Source of the DNA: Stenotrophomonas rhizophila
GTDB lineage: Bacteria; Pseudomonadota; Gammaproteobacteria; Xanthomonadales; Xanthomonadaceae
Direction of reading: 5' to 3'
NCBI RefSeq assembly: GCF_007667275.1
Contig: NZ_VDQT01000005.1
Span: forward strand, 366,150-430,149
Length of the DNA stretch: 64,000 bases
In this document: in pieces, positions 1 through 7,447 of the stretch
Layout of the letters: every line of letters starts with the position of its first letter
Position numbering within the stretch: the stretch's first letter is position 1
Program-made: the position numbers and the translations under genes
Notes under the pieces: model-generated
Seen by the model: only the letters and a program-made list of their open reading frames with translations
Told to the model about the DNA's origin: nothing
Databases searched by the model: none

Positions 1-107
1 ATCCGCCCGGGTCGGGGTCGAAGGACGACGCCCTTCCGGACAGCCCCCAGCTACTTTGAGGTCGGTGGGCGGCCGTAGAATAGCCGCTTACCTGCAAGGC
101 GCCGCCC

Positions 108-1004
108 ATGATCTATTTCCACGATATCGACCCCATCGCCCTTTCGCTTGGGCCGGTCAAGGTGCACTGGTACGGCATCATGTACCTGTTCGGCTTCATG
201 GCGGCCTGGTGGCTGGGGCGCCGGCGGATCGCGGCGGGGCGCCTGCCGGGGGTGGATGCCAATGGCTTCTCCGACCTGCTGTTCTACGCCATGCTCGGCG
301 TGGTGGTGGGCGGCCGCGTGGGCTACATGCTGTTCTATGCCACCTCGGAATTCCTGCACAACCCGCTGCTGCTGTTCAAGGTGTGGGACGGCGGCATGAG
401 CTTCCACGGCGGCCTGCTCGGCGTGCTGTTCGCCTCGTGGTACTGGTCGCGCAAGCACCGCCTGCACCTGGGCGACACCATCGACTTCATGGCGCCGCTG
501 GTGCCACTCGGGCTCGGGTTCGGTCGCATCGGCAACTTCATCGGCGCCGAGCTCTGGGGCAAGTACACCGACGGCAGCTGGGGCGTGGTGTTCCCGTCCG
601 GCCTGCCGGCACCGCTGAACCAGCTGGACCTGCCGGCCTTGCGCGAGCAGTTCGCCAGCGGCGCGCTCAATCAGTTCGCACGCCACCCCTCGCAGCTGTA
701 TGAAGCGCTGCTGGAAGGGCTGGTGATGTTCGCGGTGCTGTGGACGGTCTCGGCCAAGCCCCGCCAGCGCTACCTCATCTCGGGCCTGTTCGCGCTGATG
801 TACGGCGTGTTCCGCTTCGCCGTTGAGTTCGTGCGCATGCCCGACAACGGCGTGTACCTCGCCTTCGACTGGTTTACCCGTGGCCAGCTGCTGAGCCTGC
901 CGCTGGTCGCGCTGGGCGTGGTGCTGCTGGTGCTGTCGCGCCGCGCGCCGGTGCTGCAGCCGGTGCTTCCCGCCGAGCCTGCCGCGGCCGGGAGCAAGGC
1001 ATGA
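108..1004 (+). CDS. lgt: Prolipoprotein diacylglyceryl transferase Lgt
   Basis: Inner-membrane enzyme that transfers diacylglycerol from phosphatidylglycerol to the lipobox cysteine of prolipoproteins, the first step of lipoprotein maturation. The 298-aa product has the expected length and about seven hydrophobic segments. His100 lies in MSFHGG, and the family signature GRIGNFIGAELWG starts at Gly139. R70 in GGRVGY matches a conserved arginine. The signature has Gly where many homologues have Asn after NFI. The ATG at 108 gives the conserved N-terminus MIYFHDIDP. The stop overlaps the thyA start (ATGA), so the two are probably translationally coupled. The likely clients TlpA-like lipoprotein and LolB are encoded elsewhere in this window. 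Confidence 0.97.
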   Translation: MIYFHDIDPIALSLGPVKVHWYGIMYLFGFMAAWWLGRRRIAAGRLPGVDANGFSDLLFYAMLGVVVGGRVGYMLFYATSEFLHNPLLLFKVWDGGMSFHGGLLGVLFASWYWSRKHRLHLGDTIDFMAPLVPLGLGFGRIGNFIGAELWGKYTDGSWGVVFPSGLPAPLNQLDLPALREQFASGALNQFARHPSQLYEALLEGLVMFAVLWTVSAKPRQRYLISGLFALMYGVFRFAVEFVRMPDNGVYLAFDWFTRGQLLSLPLVALGVVLLVLSRRAPVLQPVLPAEPAAAGSKA

Positions 1005-1795
1005 AGGCCTACCTGGACCTGCTGCGGCACGTGCTCGAGCACGGCAGCGAGAAATCCGACCGCACCGGCACCGGCACGCGCAGCGTGTTCGGCTGGCAGA
1101 TGCGCTTCAACCTGGCCGACGGCTTCCCGCTGGTCACCACCAAGAAACTGCACCTGCGCTCGATCATCCATGAGCTGCTGTGGTTCCTGAAGGGCGATAC
1201 CAACATTGGTTACCTGAAGGACCACCAGGTCCGGATCTGGGACGAGTGGGCTGACGAAAACGGCGATCTCGGCCCGATCTACGGCAAGCAGTGGCGCAGC
1301 TGGGCCACCGCCGACGGCGGCAGCATCGACCAGATGCAGTGGCTGGTGGACGAGATCAAGCGCAACCCGGATTCGCGCCGCCTGGTGGTCAGCGCCTGGA
1401 ATGTCGGCGAGCTTTCGCAGATGGCGCTGATGCCCTGCCACAACCTGTTCCAGTTCTACGTGGTGGACGGCAAGCTGAGCTGCCAGCTGTACCAGCGCAG
1501 CGGCGACATCTTCCTCGGCGTACCGTTCAACATCGCCAGCTATGCGCTGCTGACCCACATGGTGGCGCAGGCCACCGGGCTGGGCGTCGGCGATTTCGTG
1601 CACACCCTGGGTGATGCGCACCTGTATTCCAATCATTATGAGCAGGCCCGCGAGCAGCTGGCGCGCGAACCGCGCGCGCTGCCGACGCTGTGGTTGAACC
1701 CGGACGTCACCGACCTGTTCGGCTTCCAGTTCGACGACATCCGCATCGACGGCTACGACCCGCACCCGGCGATCAAGGCGCCGGTGGCGGTCTGA
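1001..1795 (+). CDS. thyA: Thymidylate synthase
   Basis: Cytosolic enzyme that converts dUMP and methylenetetrahydrofolate to dTMP and dihydrofolate. It is 264 aa, the same length as E. coli ThyA. The nucleophile is Cys146 in LMPCHNLFQF, and the folate/dUMP residues in RSGDIFLGVPFNI and HTLGDAHLY are intact. It overlaps the lgt stop by four bases. The dihydrofolate it makes is recycled by folA about 570 bp downstream; the two are separated by an orphan exported-protein gene. Confidence 0.98.
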   Translation: MKAYLDLLRHVLEHGSEKSDRTGTGTRSVFGWQMRFNLADGFPLVTTKKLHLRSIIHELLWFLKGDTNIGYLKDHQVRIWDEWADENGDLGPIYGKQWRSWATADGGSIDQMQWLVDEIKRNPDSRRLVVSAWNVGELSQMALMPCHNLFQFYVVDGKLSCQLYQRSGDIFLGVPFNIASYALLTHMVAQATGLGVGDFVHTLGDAHLYSNHYEQAREQLAREPRALPTLWLNPDVTDLFGFQFDDIRIDGYDPHPAIKAPVAV

Positions 1796-1821
1796 GGATG
1801 ATGTTCACCAAGGAGGGATCC

Positions 1822-2370
1822 ATGCACTCACACGCAGTCGCGCTCGCATGCGTTATCGCACTGTCCGCCGTCAGCAGCCTCGCCCAGGCAGGGGTCGTAC
1901 AAGGGCCCGCGGGTCGGATCACGCTACCCGACGACATTGTCGCGTCCGTGGCGCCGGCCAACCCGGCGCATCCGAACCTGGCCACGAGCGTGGAGATCAC
2001 CCTGACCGGCGAACGCCTGGATGCCGCGCGGCCGGTCACGCTCACCCTGAGCTGCGGCCCTGCGGTCGGACGCCTCGATTCGGCGAAAGGCATGGAGATA
2101 CTCGCGTCGGTGACCATCGAGCAGGACAAGACGCTGAAGCGCGCAAAAGGCGGTGGCTGGATCACCCTCGATGCTTTCCAGACCTATCGCAGCGAAGCCG
2201 CGCGCGCGGATGGGTCGCGGTTGACCCAGTGGCTGGTTCCATTGGTCGTTTCCTTCGCGTGGATCAAATTTGACCGGCCTGAAGGATCGCCGGTCGAGCA
2301 GGATGTACTGGACGCCATCGCCGGGATGAAGGTGCTGTGCGGCCCTACGGCCAACAGAGGAGCGGAATGA
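1822..2370 (+). CDS. Orphan exported protein between thyA and folA
   Basis: Predicted 182-aa secreted or periplasmic protein of unknown function. The start at 1822 follows a strong AAGGAGG ribosome site; an in-frame ATG at 1798 lacks this. Residues 1-23 form a signal peptide (hydrophobic ALACVIALSAVSSLAQA, likely cut before GVVQ). The mature part has two cysteines in similar settings, LSCGPA and VLCGPT, which could form a disulfide. No catalytic motif is recognised. Its stop overlaps the folA start by one base, so it is probably in the lgt-thyA-folA operon. I do not recognise the family. Confidence 0.8.
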   Translation: MHSHAVALACVIALSAVSSLAQAGVVQGPAGRITLPDDIVASVAPANPAHPNLATSVEITLTGERLDAARPVTLTLSCGPAVGRLDSAKGMEILASVTIEQDKTLKRAKGGGWITLDAFQTYRSEAARADGSRLTQWLVPLVVSFAWIKFDRPEGSPVEQDVLDAIAGMKVLCGPTANRGAE

Positions 2371-2861
2371 TGCGGCTGTCGCTGATCGCCGCGCTGGACA
2401 TGGATCATGGCATCGGTCATGAGAACCAGTTGCCGTGGCAGCTGCCGGACGACCTCAAGCGCTTCAAGGCGCTGACCATCGGCAAGCCGATCCTGATGGG
2501 GCGCAAGACCGCGCAGTCGCTTGGCCGCGCGCTGCCGGGCCGGCCGAACCTGGTGTTGACCCGGTCGGGCGTGGTGCCGTTCGACGGCATGCAGGCAGTG
2601 AGCAGCATCGACGAAGCGCTGACGTTCGCGGCAGATGCAGGCGCAGACGAGCTGTGCGTGATCGGTGGCGGCGAGATCTACCGCCTGGCGATGGCGCAGG
2701 CAACCGATCTGTACCTGACCTGGGTGGATACCCGGGTCGAGGCCGATACGCATTTCCCACCGGTAGATCCGCAGCAGTGGAGTGAGTCCAGGCGCGAACA
2801 CCATCCAGCGGATGAAAGGCACGCCTTCGCATTCGATTTCGTGGATTACGTGCGCCGCTGA
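2370..2861 (+). CDS. folA: Dihydrofolate reductase
   Basis: NADPH-dependent reduction of dihydrofolate to tetrahydrofolate; target of trimethoprim. The 163-aa chain has the DHFR N-terminus LIAALDMDHGIGHENQLPW, the catalytic acid Asp28 in LPDDLKRF, and the NADPH motifs MGRKTAQSLGRALPGR and IGGGEIY. ATGATG gives two possible starts, 2367 and 2370. The second is preferred because it sits 7 nt after AGAGGAG. Last gene of the lgt-thyA-orphan-folA run; it converges on apaH with 21 bp between stops. Confidence 0.96.
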   Translation: MRLSLIAALDMDHGIGHENQLPWQLPDDLKRFKALTIGKPILMGRKTAQSLGRALPGRPNLVLTRSGVVPFDGMQAVSSIDEALTFAADAGADELCVIGGGEIYRLAMAQATDLYLTWVDTRVEADTHFPPVDPQQWSESRREHHPADERHAFAFDFVDYVRR

Positions 2862-2882
2862 CCGCCGCACGTGAGTTGCGGG

Positions 2883-3875
2883 TCAGGCCGTGGTCGGAGT
2901 GCTGTTGCCTTCGTTGCCGCTCGGTTCCGGAGTGCGGCGCGGCTGTTGCGGGCGCGCGCCGCGGTTCGCGTTGTTGCGCGGGCCACGTGGCGGGCGGCCG
3001 CTGCCTTCGCCCTCGTTGCGGCGCGCCGGCGGGCGCGGCGGGGTGACCGGCTTGGGAACATCGCGGCCCGGAACCTGGACGACGCGCAGTTCCTCGGTAT
3101 CCAGCTGCAGCGCGGTGAGCTTGCCGCCCCAGACCGCGCCGGTGTCGATCGCGTGCACGCCCTGGGTGATGGTCAGGCCGAGCGCCGACCAGTGACCGCA
3201 GACGATCTTCAGGTCGCGCTCGACCCGACCCGGCACCTCGAACCAGGGGTACAGCCCCTGTTCCTGCGTGCCCGGCGTGCCCTTGTCCTCGATCCCGATC
3301 CGCCCGCGCGGCGTGCAGTAACGCATGCGCGTGAGCAGGTTGATGATCGCGCGCGAACGGTCGTAGCCCGACAGCCCCGGCGACCACACCGGCTTGTCGC
3401 CGTACATGTTGCGGAACAGCTTGCGATAGCCGCTGCCATGCAGCTGCTGCTCGACCTCCCGCGCATGCTTCTCCGCCAGCTGCGTGGTCCACTTCGGGGC
3501 CAGCCCCGCGTGCACCATCATCCAGCCCAGTTCGCGGTCCACGTGCACCAGTTTCTGCAGGCGCAGCCAGTCCAGCAGCGTGTCGCGGTCCTCCGCCTGC
3601 ACGATCCGCAGCAGGTCCGGGTTGACCTTGCGCTGCTCCTCCTCGGAGCGCGCGCCCACCGCCAGCAGCGACAGGTCGTGGTTGCCCAGCACCACCACAC
3701 TGTGCTCGCGCAGCGAATGCACCAGCCGCAGCGTTTCCAGCGACTGCCCGCCGCGGTTGACCAGGTCGCCGCAGAACCACAGTTTGTCCACCGCCGGGTC
3801 GAAGCGGATCTTCTCCAGCAGGCGCTGGGTCACTTCATAACAGCCCTGCAGGTCGCCGATGGCCCAGACACTCAT
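2883..3875 (-). CDS. apaH: Bis(5'-nucleosyl)-tetraphosphatase (symmetrical) ApaH with basic tail
   Basis: Hydrolyses Ap4A to two ADP, and in enterobacteria also removes Np4-type RNA caps. The metallophosphatase motifs are GDLQGC (7-12), GDLVNRG (36-42) and GNHD (64-67). The catalytic domain matches the usual ~280-aa family length. Residues ~275-330 form an extra low-complexity tail rich in Arg, Pro, Gly, Asn and Ser, probably disordered and nucleic-acid-attracting (inference). Last gene of the lptD-surA-pdxA-rsmA-apaG-apaH operon, 13 bp after apaG. Confidence 0.95.
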   Translation of the reverse strand: MSVWAIGDLQGCYEVTQRLLEKIRFDPAVDKLWFCGDLVNRGGQSLETLRLVHSLREHSVVVLGNHDLSLLAVGARSEEEQRKVNPDLLRIVQAEDRDTLLDWLRLQKLVHVDRELGWMMVHAGLAPKWTTQLAEKHAREVEQQLHGSGYRKLFRNMYGDKPVWSPGLSGYDRSRAIINLLTRMRYCTPRGRIGIEDKGTPGTQEQGLYPWFEVPGRVERDLKIVCGHWSALGLTITQGVHAIDTGAVWGGKLTALQLDTEELRVVQVPGRDVPKPVTPPRPPARRNEGEGSGRPPRGPRNNANRGARPQQPRRTPEPSGNEGNSTPTTA

Positions 3876-3888
3876 GCGTGCGCCTCCA

Positions 3889-4272
3889 TCAGTGCAGCGT
3901 GCGCGGAATGGTCAACACGAACGGTGCGATCGGGGCCGCGAACTCGGTGCCATCGTCGGCCACCATGTCGTAATGCCCCTGCATCGTGCCGTGTTCCGTT
4001 TCCAGCATGACACCGGAGGTGTAACGGAAGTCTTCACCCGGACGCAGCCGCGGCTGCTCACCGATCACCCCGTCGCCGTCCACGTGCTCGACCCGGCCGT
4101 TGCCATCGGTGATCCGCCAGTGCCGCGCCACCAGCCGTGCCGCCACGCGGCCCCGGTTGTGGATGCGGATCGTATAGGCGAACGCATAGCGTCCGTCCTC
4201 GGGCGTGGACTGGTCATCCAGGAAGCGTGGCGCGACCTCGACCGAGATCGCATAGTTTGCAGCGTCGTTCAT
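3889..4272 (-). CDS. apaG: ApaG (DUF525) protein
   Basis: 127-aa single-domain protein of the ApaG/DUF525 family with an immunoglobulin-like fold. Its biochemical role is not settled; it is known mainly from the apaGH operon. The conserved GDGVIGEQP and YTSGVMLET segments are present. It lies between rsmA (21 bp) and apaH (13 bp) on the same strand, the canonical order, which supports the assignment more strongly than any functional residue. Confidence 0.95.
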   Translation of the reverse strand: MNDAANYAISVEVAPRFLDDQSTPEDGRYAFAYTIRIHNRGRVAARLVARHWRITDGNGRVEHVDGDGVIGEQPRLRPGEDFRYTSGVMLETEHGTMQGHYDMVADDGTEFAAPIAPFVLTIPRTLH

Positions 4273-4293
4273 GCGGGCAGTGTAGAGGGTGTT

Positions 4294-5109
4294 TCAATCT
4301 TCCGCGCGCGGCACATTGGCCAGCGCGATGAACTGGGCGACGGCCAGCTGCTCGGCGCGTGCATCGCTGCGCACCCCGGCCGCCTCGAACTGCTCCGGCG
4401 TGACCACCCCGTTGAGCGCGTTGCGCAGCGTCTTGCGGCGCTGCCCGAATGCGGACCGGACCACCTCGGCAAAGCGCTTGCGGTCGATGATGCCGACCGT
4501 GGCCGGGTCGCGCGGCACCAGCCGCACCACCGCCGAATCCACTTTCGGCGGCGGCCGGAACGCACCCGGCGGCACCACGAACAGCGAGGTCACCCTGCAC
4601 CAGGCCTGCAGCATCACGCTGAGGCGGCCATAGACCTTGCTGCCCGGCTCGGCGGCCATGCGGTCGACCACTTCCTTCTGCAACATGAAATGCATGTCGC
4701 GGATCACCGCCGCATGCTCCATCGCATGGAACAGGATCGGCGAGGAAATGTTGTAGGGCAGGTTGCCGACCAGCCGGATCTGGCCGTCGCCGGCCAGCTC
4801 GGTGAAGTTCACCTGCAGCACGTCGCGGTGCACGATGGTCAGCTCACCCAGCGGCGCCGCAGCCGCGGTCAACGGCGCGATCAGGTCGCGGTCGAACTCG
4901 ATCACGGTCAGGCGCGGATGGCGACGCAGCAGCGGCAGGGTGATCGCACCCTGGCCCGGTCCGATTTCGACCAGGCGGTCGTCATCCTTCGGATTGACCG
5001 CCAGCACGATCTTGTCGATGTAGCTGCGGTCGGCCAGGAAATGCTGGCCCAGCTGCTTTTTCGCCGGGGCGGTGAAGCCGGGCGCGGAGGGGGAATGCGG
5101 AGAAGTCAT
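4294..5109 (-). CDS. rsmA: 16S rRNA (A1518/A1519-N6) dimethyltransferase RsmA (KsgA)
   Basis: Dimethylates the two adjacent adenines in helix 45 of 16S rRNA late in 30S assembly, using SAM; loss gives kasugamycin resistance. The 271-aa product carries GQHFL (21-25), the SAM motif EIGPGQG (48-54) and the catalytic NLPYNISSPIL (116-126). The start codon overlaps the pdxA stop (ATGA), suggesting coupling. Confidence 0.97.
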   Translation of the reverse strand: MTSPHSPSAPGFTAPAKKQLGQHFLADRSYIDKIVLAVNPKDDDRLVEIGPGQGAITLPLLRRHPRLTVIEFDRDLIAPLTAAAAPLGELTIVHRDVLQVNFTELAGDGQIRLVGNLPYNISSPILFHAMEHAAVIRDMHFMLQKEVVDRMAAEPGSKVYGRLSVMLQAWCRVTSLFVVPPGAFRPPPKVDSAVVRLVPRDPATVGIIDRKRFAEVVRSAFGQRRKTLRNALNGVVTPEQFEAAGVRSDARAEQLAVAQFIALANVPRAED

Positions 5110-6086
5110 GCGCTCATTTTACGTTGCCGGGCCAGCCGGGCGCACAAGGCGGTGGCGGCGAGCAGGCTGGAAGGGTCGGCGCTGCCGCGGCCGGCCAGTT
5201 CCAGCGCCGTGCCGTGGTCCACCGCCACGCGCGGGTAGGGCAGGCCGAGGGTGATGTTCACGGCCTGCTCGAAGCCGCTGTACTTCAGCACCGGCAGGCC
5301 CTGGTCGTGGTACATCGCCAGCACCGTGTCGAAGCCGGCCAGCTTCTGTGGCAGGAATGCGGTGTCGGCCGGCAGCGGCCCGACCAGGTCCATGCCCCCG
5401 GCGCGCAGGCGCTCCAGCAGCGGTATCACCAGGTCCAGTTCTTCGCGGCCGAGGTGGCCGTCTTCACCGGCGTGCGGGTTCAGTCCCAGCACCGCGATCC
5501 GCGGCGCGGCGATGCCGAACTGGTCGCGCAGGGCGCCATGCACGGTGTGCAGGGTGGCCGCCAGGCCGTCGCCGGTGATCGCGTCGGCCACCGCGCGCAG
5601 GGGCAGGTGGGTGGTGGCCAGGGCCACGCGGACGATGTCGTTGGCCAGCATCATCACCACCTGCACGCCGGCCTGTTCGGCCAGCAGTTCGGTGGTGCCG
5701 CTGTAGGCGATCCCGCCCTGGTTGATCACCGCCTTGTGCACCGGGCCGGTCACCACCCCGTCCACGCGTCCGTCCAGGCAGGCCTGGCCGGCCTGGAGCA
5801 GGGCACCGATCACCGCCCCGGCATTGGCCGGATCGGGATGGCCAAAGCGCGACGGGACCGCGTTGCGCACCTCGCACAACGGCAGATCGCCCGGCTCGCG
5901 GGCGATCGCATCTTCAGGCAGCAGATTCAGCGGCAACGCCAGCGCGGACGCCGCGGCACGCAGCGTGTCCGGATCGGCGAAGGCCAGCAGGCGGCAATCG
6001 GTGCGCGGCTGCTGGATCAGGCGCAGGCAGAGTTCCGGGCCGATCCCGGCGGGCTCGCCCGGTACCAGAGCGAGCTGCGGGATCAT
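5106..6086 (-). CDS. pdxA: 4-hydroxythreonine-4-phosphate dehydrogenase
   Basis: NAD-dependent step of the DXP-dependent pyridoxal phosphate pathway, giving the aminoketone condensed by PdxJ. The 326-aa chain has the N-terminal GEPAGIGPEL, the metal-ligand segments around VTGPVHKAVI and LNPHAGEDGHLGREE, and MYHDQGLPVLKY. The start at 6086 lies 11 bp after surA; the end overlaps rsmA by four bases. Sits in the conserved surA-pdxA-rsmA order. Confidence 0.97.
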   Translation of the reverse strand: MIPQLALVPGEPAGIGPELCLRLIQQPRTDCRLLAFADPDTLRAAASALALPLNLLPEDAIAREPGDLPLCEVRNAVPSRFGHPDPANAGAVIGALLQAGQACLDGRVDGVVTGPVHKAVINQGGIAYSGTTELLAEQAGVQVVMMLANDIVRVALATTHLPLRAVADAITGDGLAATLHTVHGALRDQFGIAAPRIAVLGLNPHAGEDGHLGREELDLVIPLLERLRAGGMDLVGPLPADTAFLPQKLAGFDTVLAMYHDQGLPVLKYSGFEQAVNITLGLPYPRVAVDHGTALELAGRGSADPSSLLAATALCARLARQRKMSA

Positions 6087-6097
6087 CGGCGGCGGTC

Positions 6098-7447
6098 TCA
6101 GGGCTTGGCGGGCGCCGGGGCCGGGGTGGCCTGGGCGCGGTCGCCGGTGCGCAGGTCCACGTAGGCTTCGCCACGCAGTTCCTGCAGGTAACGGTTGTAT
6201 TCCTCTTCCAGCTTGCGGCGACCGATGGTCTCGCGGATCTGGGCGCGCTTGTTGTCGGTGCCGGCGTCGGTCTGGCGGGTCGCCACGCGTTCCACGATGT
6301 GCCAGCCCGCGTCGGTGCGGAACGGCTGGCTGACACCGCCGTCGGTGAGCCCGCTGACCTGCCGGCCGAAGTCGGCACCGAAGGCGTCGACCGGGAACCA
6401 GCCGAGGTCACCGCCCTGGCCCTTGGTGTTGTTGTCTTCGGAAGACTCCTTGGCCACGGCCTGGAAGTCCGCGCCGCCGGCGATGCGTGCACGCAGGGTG
6501 TCGATCTTGGCCTTGGCGGCGGCGTTGTCCTGTTGGTCGTTGACCCGGATCAGGATGTGCCGGCCGTGGTATTCGGTGATGGTCTGGCCCCCGGCGGCGG
6601 CACTGGCATCACGCACTTCGACCAGCTTGAGCAGCTGGAAACCGCTCGGGCCGCGCAGCGGGCCGACCACGTCACCGGCCTTCATACTGGTCATCATCTG
6701 GGCGAAGGCGCCCGGGATCTCGTCCAGCGAACGCCAGCCGAGGTCGCCGCCTTCCAGCGCGTTGGGGCTGTCGGAATAGCGTACGGCAGCCGCGTTGAAG
6801 TCCAGCTCGCCCTTGTCCAGCAGCGCCTTGACGCCGTCGACCTTCTTCTGGCCGGTGGCGATCTGGTCGGCGGTGGCGCCTTCCGGCAGCGCGATCAGGA
6901 TGTGTGCCAGGTGGTACTGGGTGCCGGCGGTGGCTTCCTGCTTCATCGCCGCATCCACTTCGCCTTCGCTGACGCTGATGCGGCTCTGCGCGAAGCTCTG
7001 GCGCAGGCGCTGCACGGTGATCTCGTCGCGGACCGAATTGCGGAAGTCGTTGAAATCCAGGCCGTCGGCGGCCAGGCGCTGGCGCAGGGCGTCCAGGTTG
7101 GAGCCGTTCTGCTGGGCGATCGAGTTCAACGCCTGGTTGAGTTCCTGGTCGCTGACCTTGATGCCGCTGCCCTCGGCCCGCGCCACCTGCAGCTTGACCA
7201 GCACCAGGCGCTCCAGCACCTGGCGGTTCAGTACGTCATCGGGCGGCAGCTGGGCTTCCCGTCCGGCGTACTGGGCCTTGATGTTCTGGACGGCGCGGTC
7301 CAGCTCGCTCTGCAGCACCACGTCCTCGTCGACGATGGCGGCGATGCGGTCCAGCGACTGGGTCTGCTGGGCCAGCACCTGCAACGGCGCGGCAACGGTG
7401 GTGACGGCAAGGACGGAGGCGAGGAGGACGGGAAGGGTCTTGGTCAT
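6098..7447 (-). CDS. surA: Periplasmic chaperone and peptidyl-prolyl isomerase SurA
   Basis: Escorts unfolded outer-membrane proteins, including LptD, through the periplasm. 449 aa: a signal peptide (residues 1-26, ending near PLQVLAQ), an N-terminal chaperone domain to about residue 170, and two parvulin domains (about 175-275 and 290-395) recognisable by YHLAHILIALPE and YHGRHILIRVNDQ. The C-terminal extension is Ala/Pro rich. Overlaps the 3' end of lptD by four bases, so chaperone and client are co-expressed. Confidence 0.97.
   Translation of the reverse strand: MTKTLPVLLASVLAVTTVAAPLQVLAQQTQSLDRIAAIVDEDVVLQSELDRAVQNIKAQYAGREAQLPPDDVLNRQVLERLVLVKLQVARAEGSGIKVSDQELNQALNSIAQQNGSNLDALRQRLAADGLDFNDFRNSVRDEITVQRLRQSFAQSRISVSEGEVDAAMKQEATAGTQYHLAHILIALPEGATADQIATGQKKVDGVKALLDKGELDFNAAAVRYSDSPNALEGGDLGWRSLDEIPGAFAQMMTSMKAGDVVGPLRGPSGFQLLKLVEVRDASAAAGGQTITEYHGRHILIRVNDQQDNAAAKAKIDTLRARIAGGADFQAVAKESSEDNNTKGQGGDLGWFPVDAFGADFGRQVSGLTDGGVSQPFRTDAGWHIVERVATRQTDAGTDNKRAQIRETIGRRKLEEEYNRYLQELRGEAYVDLRTGDRAQATPAPAPAKP

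Noticed and set aside
3859..5238. 459-codon plus-strand open frame opposite apaG and rsmA
   Set aside because: Antisense to well-recognised genes; composition is His/Arg/Gln-rich as expected from GC-rich reverse frames; no ribosome site.
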